A DNA stretch of 64,000 nt, from positions 2,990,270 through 3,054,269 of the forward strand of contig NZ_CP012808.1 in NCBI RefSeq assembly GCF_001307195.1. Direction: 5' to 3'. Every line of letters begins with the position of its first letter. Within the stretch, counting starts at the first letter, position 1. The notes beneath the pieces were generated by a model. The model was given only the letters and a program-made list of their open reading frames with translations. It ran no database searches and was not told the DNA's origin. This stretch comes from Acinetobacter equi (GTDB lineage Bacteria; Pseudomonadota; Gammaproteobacteria; Pseudomonadales; Moraxellaceae). A program made the position numbers and the translations under genes. Positions 35,813 to 45,924 of this stretch are shown here, one piece after another.

Positions 35813-35888
35813 TCTTCCATAGCTCAGTCGGTAGAGCGACGGACTGTTAATCCGCAGGTCCCTGGTTCGAGCCCAGGTGGAAGAGCCA
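35813..35888 (+). tRNA. tRNA-Asn (GTT), copy 2
   Basis: This 76-nt gene is identical to copy 1 from the D arm through the T arm. The acceptor stem differs (TCTTCCA / TGGAAGA) in a compensated way, so both stems pair perfectly. CCA is encoded. A terminator follows 7 nt later. Confidence 0.98.
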
Positions 35889-35895
35889 AATTCTT

Positions 35896-35927
35896 AAAAA
35901 ACCCACTCATTGCGAAGTGGGTTTTTT
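35896..35927 (+). terminator. Intrinsic terminator of the tRNA-Asn operon
   Basis: AAAAAACCCACT / AGTGGGTTTTTT stem with an 8-nt loop, directly after the second tRNA. Confidence 0.9.
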
Positions 35928-36267
35928 ATTGTCTTAATTTTATTTAGTACAAAAATATATTTCTTAGATTCTATCCCCTTATTCTAAGACCACATACACT
36001 CTTCCTTTAGTTTATGGTTCTAGATCTTATTTCAATTTCTAAGAAAACTTAGATCTATCATTTTTAGCAATATGACTAAATTTTGTTACAATTTAATCTT
36101 AATCGAATTTTATGCATCATTTAATAGAATAAAACGCTGATATTTACTTTACTTTACATAGGCAACTGCGTAAAAATTTAACTTAGCTAATACGTCCCTC
36201 GTATCTCTAGAGTCTTATCTAATTTTATTTTGCCGATCAGCCTTAGATCAGCTTTTTGGAGTGTTCA
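35928..36267. other. Long leader/upstream region of rubA
   Basis: About 340 nt without a gene. It must hold the rubA promoter. A near-repeat GATCAGCC / GATCAGCT lies 20-35 nt before the rubA ribosome-binding site (TTTTTGGAG). No convincing ORF or terminator was seen. Confidence 0.4.
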
Positions 36268-36432
36268 ATGAAAAAATATCAATGCATCGTTTGTGGATGG
36301 ATTTATGATGAGGCGGAAGGTTGGCCACAAGATGGCATCGTTGCTGGAACAAAATGGGAAGATATTCCAGATGACTGGACTTGCCCTGACTGTGGCGTAA
36401 CGAAAGATGATTTTGAAATGGTAGAAATCTAA
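36268..36432 (+). CDS. rubA: Rubredoxin
   Basis: This 54-residue iron protein has both C-x2-C-G knuckles: [21 protein letters not shown] near the start and [17 protein letters not shown] near the end. The four cysteines bind one iron. In Acinetobacter, rubredoxin carries electrons from rubredoxin reductase to alkane hydroxylase AlkM. GGAG lies 6 nt upstream of ATG. The order rubA-rubB-estB-oxyR is that of ADP1, where these genes are expressed constitutively. No alkM lies in the window. Confidence 0.97.
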   Translation: MKKYQCIVCGWIYDEAEGWPQDGIVAGTKWEDIPDDWTCPDCGVTKDDFEMVEI

Positions 36433-36439
36433 TTTTTAT

Positions 36440-36466
36440 AAAAGACCATCCTATATGGTCTTTTTT
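36440..36466 (+). terminator. Hairpin terminator between rubA and rubB
   Basis: AAAAGACCAT / ATGGTCTTTT stem plus T run, 8 nt after rubA and 33 nt before rubB. It would limit read-through so that rubredoxin exceeds its reductase. Confidence 0.8.
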
Positions 36467-36498
36467 ATGTTTTAAAAAATTTATACGGAGAAATACAC

Positions 36499-37677
36499 AT
36501 GCATCCTATCGTCATCATTGGTTCTGGCATGGCGGGTTATACAGTCGCTCGAGAATTTCGTAAATTAAATGCGGAACAAGAACTTGTCATGATTTGTGCA
36601 GATGATGCGATAAATTATGCAAAACCAACTTTATCTAATGCATTAACAGGAAAAAAAGCACCTGAACAAATTGCCTTAGGCGATGCGACTAAAATGAGCT
36701 CACAGCTCAATATGCAGATTAAAAGTAATACTTGGGTAAAAGCCATTGATTCAGTAAACCAAACGCTTACATTAGAAAATGCTGACGGACAATCAACTCA
36801 AGTATATTCAAAACTTGTATTGGCATTAGGTGCAACACCTATTCGTTTAGCTCTTGATGGTGATGCGAATAATGATATTCATGTTGTAAATAACTTATCT
36901 GATTATCAAGCTTTCCGTCTACAATTAGATGCCAAACAAGAAAAACGAGTTGTTATTTTAGGTGCAGGACTCATTGGTTGTGAGTTTGCAAATGACTTAA
37001 AAAATACAGATCATCAAGTTTCTGTTATAGATTTAGCTGAACAACCTCTCGGACGCTTGCTACCAGCTCATGTAGCACATCAATTTAAACAAAACCTATC
37101 CAATACAGGTATTATGTTTGAACTTGGTACAACTGTAGAAAAAATTACAAAAACTTCAAACAATGACTATGTTATTTCTTTAGCTAATGGTCAGTCTCTT
37201 CATGCAGATGTTGTATTATCGGCAATTGGTTTACAAGCAAATATCACTTTAGCTAAAACAGCTAACATTAATACTGGTCGTGGTATTATCACCAATAGCC
37301 TATTAGAAACAAATCAACCTCATATTTATGCAGTTGGTGATTGTGCAGAAGTGAATGGTATGCTCCTTCCATATGTCATGCCAATCATGCAACAAGCTCG
37401 TGCTTTAGCAAAAACGTTGAATGGCGAGATAACTCACGTTCATTATCCAGCAATGCCTGTGGCTGTTAAAACACCATCGTCCCCTCTTACTGTATTACCC
37501 GTTCCTACTGAAATAGAAGTCAATTGGGAAACAGAAGAATTAGAAGATGGCATGATTGCAAAAGCGATTGATGCAAACCATACTTTACGTGGCTTTGTCC
37601 TACTTGGTTCTACTGCCAACAAACAAAGACTTACATTAACAAAACAAGTTCCAGACTTGATTCCTATTAAGAATTAA
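36499..37677 (+). CDS. rubB: Rubredoxin-NAD(+) reductase
   Basis: This 392-residue FAD flavoprotein passes electrons from NADH to rubredoxin. The N-terminal FAD motif is IIGSGMAGYTVAREFRKLN, with the NADH-binding VVILGAGLIGCEFANDL near residue 152 and the second FAD motif IYAVGDCAEV near residue 275. GGAG precedes the start. Context between rubA and estB is as in Acinetobacter ADP1, so confidence in the specific function is high. Confidence 0.95.
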   Translation: MHPIVIIGSGMAGYTVAREFRKLNAEQELVMICADDAINYAKPTLSNALTGKKAPEQIALGDATKMSSQLNMQIKSNTWVKAIDSVNQTLTLENADGQSTQVYSKLVLALGATPIRLALDGDANNDIHVVNNLSDYQAFRLQLDAKQEKRVVILGAGLIGCEFANDLKNTDHQVSVIDLAEQPLGRLLPAHVAHQFKQNLSNTGIMFELGTTVEKITKTSNNDYVISLANGQSLHADVVLSAIGLQANITLAKTANINTGRGIITNSLLETNQPHIYAVGDCAEVNGMLLPYVMPIMQQARALAKTLNGEITHVHYPAMPVAVKTPSSPLTVLPVPTEIEVNWETEELEDGMIAKAIDANHTLRGFVLLGSTANKQRLTLTKQVPDLIPIKN

Positions 37678-37688
37678 GGTTTTAATAG

Positions 37689-37714
37689 AAAGGACGCTAA
37701 TACCGTCCTTTTTT
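37689..37714 (+). terminator. Hairpin terminator between rubB and estB
   Basis: AAAGGACG / CGTCCTTT stem with a 7-nt loop and T run, 12 nt after rubB and 13 nt before the estB start. Confidence 0.75.
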
Positions 37715-37726
37715 AGAGACATTAAA

Positions 37727-38665
37727 ATGAATAGTGCCTTAAAGTTTAAGGATTCTCCTTATACACCATTTATGCAAGAGACACGGATTACTCTTTCTAA
37801 TGGTATAGAACTGCATGTTGAAATAGGCGGTAAAAGTACAGACCCTACAATTTTGTTAATTATGGGTTTAGGTGCTCAAGTGCTTTTTTGGCCTGATTTT
37901 TTTTGTAAATCTCTTATAGATCAAGGTTATCGTGTTATCCGTTTTGATAATCGAGACATTGGATTATCAAGTAAAATTAAACATGATGGACCTAAACTTA
38001 ATGCCATTAAAATGATGGGTCGCTTTACATTAGGTCTTAAAAATGAAGGTGCACCATATACTCTATATGATATGGCTGAAGACTGTGCACTCATGATTGA
38101 TGCTTTGAGCTTAGAAAAAGTTCATGTAATTGGCGCTTCCATGGGCGGAATGATTGCACAAATTCTTGCTGCACAATATCCAACTAAAGTTCAAAGTTTA
38201 GGCTTATTATTTACAAGTAATATTCAACCTTTTTTACCTATTCCAAGACCCAAACAACTCTTTAGTTTAATTGGAAAACCCAAATCTAGAGATGAAAATG
38301 CTATTATTGACCATACGTTAAAAGTATTCCAAACCATTGGGTCACCAGGTTTGGTAAATCCTTTGGAAACTATGCAAACTGCTAAAAAACTATATGAGCG
38401 GAGCTACTATCCAAAAGGTGTACTTCAACAATTTTTAGCAATATTATGTACAGGTTCTCTGCTACAATTAGATAAGCAGATTCATCACCCCACTCTTGTT
38501 GTTCATGGGGCATGTGATCGCTTGTTACCACCTGGACATGGTAAAGCTGTTGCGAAAGCAATACCGGGCGCTAAATTTGAATTAATTGAAGGAATGGGGC
38601 ATGATATCCCACCGCAATTTGTTCCATATCTTAGCGGACTTTTTGCACATCATTTTACATCATAA
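37727..38665 (+). CDS. estB: Alpha/beta hydrolase (EstB-type esterase)
   Basis: This 312-residue alpha/beta-hydrolase has the nucleophile Ser in VIGASMGGMIAQ, the acid in HGACDRLLPP and the catalytic His in GMGHDIPP. It has no signal peptide. Position between rubB and oxyR corresponds to the estB gene of Acinetobacter ADP1, whose product is an esterase of unknown physiological substrate. The stop lies 13 nt before oxyR. Confidence 0.88.
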   Translation: MNSALKFKDSPYTPFMQETRITLSNGIELHVEIGGKSTDPTILLIMGLGAQVLFWPDFFCKSLIDQGYRVIRFDNRDIGLSSKIKHDGPKLNAIKMMGRFTLGLKNEGAPYTLYDMAEDCALMIDALSLEKVHVIGASMGGMIAQILAAQYPTKVQSLGLLFTSNIQPFLPIPRPKQLFSLIGKPKSRDENAIIDHTLKVFQTIGSPGLVNPLETMQTAKKLYERSYYPKGVLQQFLAILCTGSLLQLDKQIHHPTLVVHGACDRLLPPGHGKAVAKAIPGAKFELIEGMGHDIPPQFVPYLSGLFAHHFTS

Positions 38666-38678
38666 ATATTAGGACACT

Positions 38679-39581
38679 ATGGCTGCATTACCATCCCTAA
38701 GACAGCTGTCATATTTAGTAACACTGTCTGAAACGCTGCATTTCACCGAAGCAGCTCGCCGATCTTTTGTAACCCAGTCAACTTTGTCTGGCGGTATCAT
38801 GGAATTGGAGCGACTTTTGGGTGGCGTACTCGTTGAACGTGATCGCCAAAACGTACGCTTAACTCCACTAGGTGAGCAAGTTGTTGCACGGGCCCGTGTT
38901 CTTTTAGCGGATGCTCAAGACTTGATGCGCTTAAGCCGTGAAATGAGTGAACCCCTTACAGGTGATTTACATTTAGGTATCATTCCAACAATTGCGCCTT
39001 TTATTTTGGCTCAACTCTTAGATGAAGTGCATAAACAATTACCTAAAATTCAATTGCATTTGCATGAGGCTCAAAGCGAGAAAATCGTAGAGCGCCTTGA
39101 GCACGGCAACCTAGATATGATTGTTCTTGCATTACCATTCGATACGCGTGGCTTAAAAGTTGCAGAAATCGAAAAAGAAAATTTATTCTTGGTTTGCCAT
39201 AAAGCTGATCCAATTGCAATGAAAGCAAACTCATTAGATCAATTAGATCTTTCACGTTTAATGTTATTGGAAGAAGGTCACTGCTTACGTGATCATACAC
39301 TTAGTGCTTGCCCAATTGGTGAACGTAAAAATGATCATCGTTTAAAAGCAAGTTCACTTCCAACATTGGTTGAGATGGTTTCTGCAAATCTTGGTTTTAC
39401 TCTATTACCAGAAATTGCACTTCATACCAATATGATTAAAGCAAATCCAGATTTAGTTGTTAAGCCTATTGAGGCAGCACCAAATCGCACTTTAGCTTTA
39501 GTTACACGTAAAAGCACACCTCTTCAAAGTGAATTTGATGTTCTATTGCAAATTTTGCAAAAAATCACAAAAAAAGCTTAA
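38679..39581 (+). CDS. oxyR: Hydrogen peroxide-sensing LysR-family activator OxyR
   Basis: This 300-residue regulator has an N-terminal LysR helix-turn-helix (LRQLSYLVTLSETLHFTEAARRSFVTQSTLSGGIMELERLLGGVLVERDR). The redox cysteines are present in LLEEGHCLRDHTLSAC, nine residues apart as in OxyR. Oxidation to a disulfide would activate catalase and peroxidase genes. It is cotranscribed with estB (13-nt gap) and ends in a bidirectional terminator shared with ppk. Confidence 0.95.
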   Translation: MAALPSLRQLSYLVTLSETLHFTEAARRSFVTQSTLSGGIMELERLLGGVLVERDRQNVRLTPLGEQVVARARVLLADAQDLMRLSREMSEPLTGDLHLGIIPTIAPFILAQLLDEVHKQLPKIQLHLHEAQSEKIVERLEHGNLDMIVLALPFDTRGLKVAEIEKENLFLVCHKADPIAMKANSLDQLDLSRLMLLEEGHCLRDHTLSACPIGERKNDHRLKASSLPTLVEMVSANLGFTLLPEIALHTNMIKANPDLVVKPIEAAPNRTLALVTRKSTPLQSEFDVLLQILQKITKKA

Positions 39582-39590
39582 GCAATAAAC

Positions 39591-39620
39591 AAAAAAGGAG
39601 CCTAAAAAGACTCCTTTTTT
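39591..39620. terminator. Bidirectional terminator between oxyR and ppk
   Basis: AAAAAAGGAG / CTCCTTTTTT stem with flanking A/T runs between the two convergent stops. Confidence 0.85.
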
Positions 39621-39629
39621 TACTTTATA

Positions 39630-41711
39630 TCAGGTAATCGTACTCAATAAAATACGTTGAGCATTATGTGGCTTCTGACCCTCATCAACCTCTGCACGAA
39701 CCCACGTACCATCACCTTTCAACAACCAAGCCTGTTGATTATCTTCTAAATAATTAACTAAACCTTGCTGATAAATACGTTTTTTCAAAGCAATATCTTC
39801 AATTGGGAAACAAGCTTCAACTCGATTAAATAAATTACGATCCATCCAATCCGCACTTGAACAATAAATACGAGCATCGCCATTATTGCTAAAATAATAT
39901 ACACGTGTATGCTCTAAGAATCTTCCAACGATTGATCTCACGCGAATATTTTCAGATAAACCAGGTAAACCTGGACGCAAGCAACAAATTGAGCGAATAA
40001 TTAAATCAATTTGCACACCAGCCTGTGATGCTTCATATAATTTATTAATTAACTGAACTTCAGTTAAAGCATTCACTTTCACAATAATTCTTGCTAATTT
40101 TCCAGCTTTTGCATTTGCAATTTCTTCATCAATGAAGTTAATAAGCTGTGCATGTAAAGTAAATGGAGCATGAAGAAGTTTCTTCAATTTCGCCATTTTA
40201 CCCATACCAGTAAGCTCTTGGAAAATACGATGCACATCTTCACACAAATCTTTTTCAGTCGTTAATAAACCATAGTCTGTGTAAATACGTGCATTACCTG
40301 CATGATAATTTCCTGTTCCCAAATGCACATAACGCACTAACTTATTATTTTCACGGCGTACAACCAAAATCATTTTTGCATGTGTTTTATAGCCAACAAT
40401 ACCATAAACAACAACAGCGCCTGCTTCTTGCAATACGTTCGCCACTTCAATATTTGATTCTTCATCAAAACGTGCACGAAGTTCAATGACAGCTGTAACT
40501 TCTTTACCATTTCGTGCAGCTTCAGCCAAAACTTGAACAATTTCAGAATCTGGTCCACTACGATATAAAGTTTGCTTAATGGCTAAAACTTGCGGATCTC
40601 TTGCAGCTTCACGTAATAGATTAATAACAGGTGCAAAAGATTCAAATGGATGATGCAATAAAATATCCTGCTTCTTCATCGCACTAAAAATATTTTCAGA
40701 CTTTTTCAATACTTTCGGAATAACAGGAATATGTGCATCATAACGTAAATGAGGTCGCTTAAAATTTGACAGTAATCGTGCAAGATTTACAGGACCATTC
40801 ACCTTATAAAGCTGATCTTCATCTAACTCAAATTCATCTAATAGATATTTATAAATATGTTCAGGACAATTTTCTGTTACTTCTAAACGTACAGCTCGCC
40901 CAAAACGTCGCGAACTCAACTCACCTTTCAACGCTTTTGCTAAATCTTCCACATCTTCATTTAATGCTAAATCTGCATTACGTGTAACGCGGAATTGATA
41001 ACAACCTGTTGCTTTCATTCCAGGGAATAAATCTGACACATGCTCATGAATAATGGCAGATAACATCACATGATGCTCTTTACCATCTGTTAACTCATCT
41101 GGTAAACGTACAACACGTGGTAAAGAACGTGGTGCAGGAACGACTGCTAAATCTATTTGACGTCCAAATGCATCTTTACCTTCCAAAGTCACAATAAAGT
41201 TTAAACTTTTGTTGGCAAGTCTAGGAAATGGATGTGCAGGATCTAAACTAATTGGTGTAAGTACAGGTGCAACTTGTTCTTGAAAATATTTTTTTACCCA
41301 AACAGATTGTGCAGGAGTAAGCTCCCCACGTCTTAAAAAACAAATATCCTCTTCTCGTAACTTCGGCAATATTTGTTCATTCAAAATTCGATATTGTCGT
41401 TCAATTGCAATATGTGCTTTCTTTGAAATTTTTTCTAAAATTTGTTTTGGTGTTAATCCATCAGGTGTACGACTTTCATTTCCAAGACCTAATTGCTCCA
41501 TAACCCCAGCAACGCGAATTTCAAAAAACTCATCTAAATTTCTAGAAAAAATAAGTAAGAAGTTCATCCTTTCAAGAACAGGATGTAATGGATCTACGGC
41601 TTGTTCTAATACACGCAAATGGAAATTTAAAATTGATAATTCACGATTAATATAACGATCGTTATAGGTATATTCCGTTTGTGTTGGAAGTGTACTAATT
41701 GCCGTATTCAT
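39630..41711 (-). CDS. ppk: Polyphosphate kinase 1
   Basis: This 693-residue enzyme makes polyphosphate from ATP, reversibly. The N-terminal domain begins [51 protein letters not shown]. The catalytic C-terminal half has the autophosphorylated His in [15 protein letters not shown] near residue 460. The second His region is [35 protein letters not shown]. Length is typical of PPK1. It is monocistronic: upstream lie the mtgA terminator and mtgA on the same strand. Confidence 0.97.
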   Translation of the reverse strand: MNTAISTLPTQTEYTYNDRYINRELSILNFHLRVLEQAVDPLHPVLERMNFLLIFSRNLDEFFEIRVAGVMEQLGLGNESRTPDGLTPKQILEKISKKAHIAIERQYRILNEQILPKLREEDICFLRRGELTPAQSVWVKKYFQEQVAPVLTPISLDPAHPFPRLANKSLNFIVTLEGKDAFGRQIDLAVVPAPRSLPRVVRLPDELTDGKEHHVMLSAIIHEHVSDLFPGMKATGCYQFRVTRNADLALNEDVEDLAKALKGELSSRRFGRAVRLEVTENCPEHIYKYLLDEFELDEDQLYKVNGPVNLARLLSNFKRPHLRYDAHIPVIPKVLKKSENIFSAMKKQDILLHHPFESFAPVINLLREAARDPQVLAIKQTLYRSGPDSEIVQVLAEAARNGKEVTAVIELRARFDEESNIEVANVLQEAGAVVVYGIVGYKTHAKMILVVRRENNKLVRYVHLGTGNYHAGNARIYTDYGLLTTEKDLCEDVHRIFQELTGMGKMAKLKKLLHAPFTLHAQLINFIDEEIANAKAGKLARIIVKVNALTEVQLINKLYEASQAGVQIDLIIRSICCLRPGLPGLSENIRVRSIVGRFLEHTRVYYFSNNGDARIYCSSADWMDRNLFNRVEACFPIEDIALKKRIYQQGLVNYLEDNQQAWLLKGDGTWVRAEVDEGQKPHNAQRILLSTIT

Positions 41712-41774
41712 ATTTCACCTATGAAAAATTCCTTATGACTTTAAGTATGCTTTAAATTTATTTAAATTTCATAA

Positions 41775-41800
41775 AAAAAGCTCAATTTAATGAGCTTTTT
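41775..41800 (-). terminator. Intrinsic terminator of mtgA
   Basis: AAAAAGCTCA / TGAGCTTTTT stem with an ATTTAA loop, 8 nt after the mtgA stop. Confidence 0.8.
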
Positions 41801-41807
41801 ATCTTTT

Positions 41808-42485
41808 TTAATTTGGAATATGGCTATAACGCATATATTTTTGAATCATACGCTTTTTATAATTTAAGCGTCGATCATTTCTATTATTCTGATAATATTT
41901 AGGATTCGTCAAAATAGCTGCTAAAAATGAGGCTTGTTCACGCGTTAAGCTTTTTGCAGATTTACCGAAATAATATCGAGCGGCAGCTTCTGCACCATAA
42001 ATATGATTACCAAACTCAACTGAATTTAAATAAACCTCTAAAATTCGTTGTTTAGACCACATACGCTCCATCATCCATGTCGCGATGGCTTCCTCACCTT
42101 TACGAATAAATGAACGCTTATTATATAAAAATAAGTTTTTTGCTAATTGCTGTGAAATGGTAGATCCGCCTGCAACGACTTTTCCTTTATCTTTATTTCG
42201 CTCTAAAGCAAATTGCATTCCAGCCCAATCAAAGCCTTTATGCTGTAAAAATTTTCCATCTTCAGCAGCAACCACCGCTTTTTTCAAATTATCACTAATT
42301 TGATCATAATCGAGCCATTCATGTTGAATAGGCTGAGATCGATCTGAATAGTAAGCAATACGCATAAACATTGTCGTATCTACAGGATGCGTCCGCCACC
42401 ATGCTAAACTTGCAAATATCCAGATTTGAACCAAAAGGAATAAACTAACAAGTATTAATAAGACACGAACAATAAAAGCCTTCAT
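41808..42485 (-). CDS. mtgA: Monofunctional peptidoglycan glycosyltransferase
   Basis: This 225-residue inner-membrane enzyme polymerises lipid II glycan chains. An N-terminal membrane anchor ([21 protein letters not shown]) is followed by one GT51 domain. The catalytic Glu lies in [20 protein letters not shown], and the further motifs are [47 protein letters not shown] and [27 protein letters not shown]. No transpeptidase domain is present, as expected for MtgA. It diverges from the rhomboid gene. Confidence 0.95.
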   Translation of the reverse strand: MKAFIVRVLLILVSLFLLVQIWIFASLAWWRTHPVDTTMFMRIAYYSDRSQPIQHEWLDYDQISDNLKKAVVAAEDGKFLQHKGFDWAGMQFALERNKDKGKVVAGGSTISQQLAKNLFLYNKRSFIRKGEEAIATWMMERMWSKQRILEVYLNSVEFGNHIYGAEAAARYYFGKSAKSLTREQASFLAAILTNPKYYQNNRNDRRLNYKKRMIQKYMRYSHIPN

Positions 42486-42596
42486 ATGGGAGACTGACCC
42501 TTAATTAATTTTTGCCTGCTCATGTTAAAATTTACACGGCAAGAAAAAAAGCATTTTCCTTTAATTTTTTAACATAAATATCTAATCAGCCCAATT

Positions 42597-43409
42597 ATGA
42601 CGAATTCAACACCCACTTTTGTAAAATCTAAATTTGATCTACAGCTATGGTGGATGACTGCCATTCTAATCGCGATTAATGTTGGATTATTTTTCTGGCA
42701 AGTTTTAAATGGTATGGATATTAGTTCTCCTAGCACTCAAGATGCCATTCGATGGGGTGCCGATTTTGCACCTTTAACATTTTTAGAAGAACCACAACGC
42801 TTATTTACTAGCATGTTTTTCCATTTTGGTTTTGTTCATCTCATGCTAAACATGTGGGCACTTTATCTTTTTGGTAGCATAGCTGAACAACTTTTTGGTC
42901 GAATTTATTTTATTTTTCTTTATATTCTTGCTGGCTTAATGGGAAGTTTACTCAGTGGCTATCTTGCCATTCAAGACAGCTATGAAATTCTTTATTTAGG
43001 GCAGGTCGAGCAACATTTACTACCTAGTGTTGGCGCTGGTGCTTCAGGTGCAGTAATGGGTTTAGGTGCAGCTTTAACTGTTTTAGCACTGCTTCCTCAG
43101 CTCCCTAACCAACATTTTTTCCTTGATCGTAAAACACTTGTGATTGTAATGGGCTTAAACCTTGCTATTGGCTTTACTATTAGTGGAATTAATAATGCCG
43201 CTCATGTTGGCGGCATTATCATGGGAATTATCTTAACGCTGATTTGGTATATTGGCGAAAAAGTAAAACTTCCTTTTATATTCAAAGTAATTGGTATTAT
43301 TACAGGAATAATCACATGTTACTTTTTCTATCAATATTGCCAAAATCAAATTATTGAACTTCAACCACTTTGGCAAGAATTGGTTCAATGGATGATGTCA
43401 GACGACTAA
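42597..43409 (+). CDS. Rhomboid-family intramembrane serine protease
   Basis: This 270-residue integral membrane protein has about seven hydrophobic segments. The catalytic Ser lies in GAGASGAVMGLGAAL and the His in ISGINNAAHVGGIIMG. The conserved loop FFHFGFVHLMLNMWALYLFG is also present. Substrates are unknown. It is convergent with the ABC permease gene (stops 30 nt apart). A second, indel-split rhomboid gene occurs at 56.4 kb. Confidence 0.9.
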   Translation: MTNSTPTFVKSKFDLQLWWMTAILIAINVGLFFWQVLNGMDISSPSTQDAIRWGADFAPLTFLEEPQRLFTSMFFHFGFVHLMLNMWALYLFGSIAEQLFGRIYFIFLYILAGLMGSLLSGYLAIQDSYEILYLGQVEQHLLPSVGAGASGAVMGLGAALTVLALLPQLPNQHFFLDRKTLVIVMGLNLAIGFTISGINNAAHVGGIIMGIILTLIWYIGEKVKLPFIFKVIGIITGIITCYFFYQYCQNQIIELQPLWQELVQWMMSDD

Positions 43410-43439
43410 AACCTCTAAATGGGCTTTTAAAAAGATGAA

Positions 43440-45923
43440 TCAAGACTGATTCATCTCTCTTAAGCTCTTTAATGGTGGAATATGACTTAAGTATCCCAGA
43501 CGATAACGTCCAATTAACATACACAATATGGTCATGCTTAAAGGTAAAATCAACCAAATTTCCCAATGTAATTGCATGACCAAATCCATACGTGAACTCG
43601 CAATAGCACTAACTACTTCAGCAAAAATACAAGAGACAATTCCTGCAATAAAGCCCATAAAACCAATTTCAAGAGTTAACATATTTTTTAATTGGCGCTT
43701 CGAACCTCCAAAAGAACGCAACAAAGCAACTTCTCTTTTTCGCTCATCCATTAATAAATTTAAGCAAGCAATGAGGACCAAAATACCAGAAACACTAACA
43801 AGCAATGCCAGTAAGCTAATAATTTGAATCAGTACACGTACTAAATTTTTAATTTCATCTAAAATTAAACTAACATCAATAAATACAGTATTCGAAAACT
43901 GCTGAATAATAGGAATCAGTTTTGCCTTACTTTGCTCAGGCACATAAAAACTACCTAAATAACTTCCCGCATTTTCATCCATTGTTTCAGGTGAAAAGAT
44001 AAAAAAGAAATTGGGGCTAAAACTTTCCCATTCTACTGTTCTTAGATTAATTACCGTTGCATGAAGCACTCCTTCAGGCAAACTAAAACTAAGCTTATCT
44101 CCAACCTTAATACCAAGTTCTTTTGCCGTTTTAGCTTCAACAGAAACTTCATTCAATGCATTAAACTGCGAACGCCCTTCTACAATTTGATTATTTTCAG
44201 GATATCCATTCGCTTGTGTAAGATTTAATTCACGGCGTAATGAATTGTTTTCCTTCACCAATTGCTCTGAAAATGGTTGATCATTTTTCGCAATTAATCG
44301 CCCCTTTACATTTGGATATAAAGGCGTACTTTTCCAACCTTGTTGTGCAATTTGCGCTTTAAATTCAGGCATATCAAATGGTGGAAGCCCATACACAAAT
44401 TGATTTGGTGTTTGCGCTGGAAGTTGTTGTTGCCAACGATCCATTAAGTCTGTGCGTAATACCATTAATACCGTAATTAGACTTAGTCCCAATGCCAAAG
44501 CCGTAATTTGAAATGCTGTTTGATATGGCACGCGAATATACGTAGATAATCGAGATTTACTCGCTCTGATTGCTTTTAAAATTACCCAAATTACAGCATA
44601 TAAAGCAGTACATAACAGGATAATTGAACCAATCACCAATACGCTTAAAGTTAAATTTTCAGTCAATACCACACTAAAAACCACAAGACTTAAAGTTCCT
44701 GTAAGCAACATCCAAAGCCATGAGCTTACTGACTTTTCTTGTTGACGAATCACACGAATTGGTGGCGTATTTAAAAGTTGCAATAGACTTGGCAATACAA
44801 AACCAAGTAATACCAATGTGCTGGTGAGCATTGCAATTGGTAATGGCCCTAAAAGCAAAGCCATTGCTGAAAATTGAAGCTGTAAATGAGGGATTAACTG
44901 CAACATCAATTGCAATAAGGCATAACCCAAACCAACACCAATAACTGAACCAATCAACATTGAAATAACTAAAACAACAGCTAACAATACTAAATATGCC
45001 ATCAAAATATTGGATTTTTTGGCACCAATACAACGTAGCAGTGCAATATGATCTTGGTTTTGTTGTACATATCTTTGCGCAGTTAAAGCAATTGCAATAC
45101 CACACAATAAAATGGTGAGAATATTTGCCAATTGCAAGAATGTATCTAAATTAGATACAGGTTTCATTAACCGTGTATTACCTTGACTTGCATTTCTTAT
45201 TTTTAAACTACTTTGCTCTTCAATATCTTGCCCTTCAACTTGAGCTGTTGGAGGATGATCCTTAATATATTGCTTAAATGCTCGCTCATATTTTTTGATT
45301 TGATCTGCTTCACCCGCAAGTAATAATCTATATTCAATACGACTTCCCACTTGAATTGCATTCGTAGCAGCGACATCATCTTGAGAAATTAAAACGGTCG
45401 GAGAAAAAGCAGAAAAACCTAATTCTTGATTTGAATCTTGCTCAATTACAGCAGCAACTTTAAATTTTCCATCAGCGATATGGATGGTATCTCCCACCTT
45501 TACATGCAACAAATCCATTGCACGCTGACTTAACCAAACATCTCCCTTTTTCACAGAAGATTGCTGCGGATTTACTGTCATTTGCCCACGTAATGGAAAC
45601 GCTTGATCAACTGCTTTGACATTCACCATTACAAAGTTTTCATCTGTATGTGCCATAGAGCCAAATACAGTAACTTTAGATTGCTGTAATGATGCTTTTT
45701 TAGCTCTATTTTCCCAAGATGAATCAATAGGTTGATTATCATTTAATACCAGATCTGCTGCTAACATTTCAGAAGCTTGCAACGCAACAGCTTGCTTAAT
45801 TTGTTCATTACTAAATTTCAATGCAGTCGTTGCACTAATTGCAAGTGTTAAAGCAATAATGAGTAAATAAATGCCTGTTGTTTTAAAGCTTTGTGTAAAG
45901 ATCGGACGAAATAAATGATTCAC
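43440..45923 (-). CDS. FtsX-like ABC transporter permease (YbbP type)
   Basis: This protein is about 827 residues when started at the GTG at 45923. That GTG has GGAGGA 7 nt upstream and lies one base after the ATPase stop. The longer ATG start at 45971 would overlap the ATPase by 47 nt and precede the natural membrane start. An N-terminal span (IYLLIIALTLAISATTAL) is followed by a large periplasmic domain, two FtsX-type four-helix blocks, and internal repeats (LLRCIGAKKSNILMAYLVLLAVVL and LLRSFGGSKRQLKNMLTLEIGFM). The layout with an adjacent ATPase and a TesA-like esterase matches ybbP-ybbA-tesA. Possible substrates are lipids or lipoproteins; unknown. Confidence 0.88.
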   Translation of the reverse strand: MNHLFRPIFTQSFKTTGIYLLIIALTLAISATTALKFSNEQIKQAVALQASEMLAADLVLNDNQPIDSSWENRAKKASLQQSKVTVFGSMAHTDENFVMVNVKAVDQAFPLRGQMTVNPQQSSVKKGDVWLSQRAMDLLHVKVGDTIHIADGKFKVAAVIEQDSNQELGFSAFSPTVLISQDDVAATNAIQVGSRIEYRLLLAGEADQIKKYERAFKQYIKDHPPTAQVEGQDIEEQSSLKIRNASQGNTRLMKPVSNLDTFLQLANILTILLCGIAIALTAQRYVQQNQDHIALLRCIGAKKSNILMAYLVLLAVVLVISMLIGSVIGVGLGYALLQLMLQLIPHLQLQFSAMALLLGPLPIAMLTSTLVLLGFVLPSLLQLLNTPPIRVIRQQEKSVSSWLWMLLTGTLSLVVFSVVLTENLTLSVLVIGSIILLCTALYAVIWVILKAIRASKSRLSTYIRVPYQTAFQITALALGLSLITVLMVLRTDLMDRWQQQLPAQTPNQFVYGLPPFDMPEFKAQIAQQGWKSTPLYPNVKGRLIAKNDQPFSEQLVKENNSLRRELNLTQANGYPENNQIVEGRSQFNALNEVSVEAKTAKELGIKVGDKLSFSLPEGVLHATVINLRTVEWESFSPNFFFIFSPETMDENAGSYLGSFYVPEQSKAKLIPIIQQFSNTVFIDVSLILDEIKNLVRVLIQIISLLALLVSVSGILVLIACLNLLMDERKREVALLRSFGGSKRQLKNMLTLEIGFMGFIAGIVSCIFAEVVSAIASSRMDLVMQLHWEIWLILPLSMTILCMLIGRYRLGYLSHIPPLKSLREMNQS

Positions 45924-45924
45924 T

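Noticed and set aside
35736..35888. Near-identical 70-bp direct repeat suggesting a mobile-element attachment site
   Set aside because: It is fully explained by two complete tRNA-Asn genes with one promoter and terminator; no integrase or island border is nearby.
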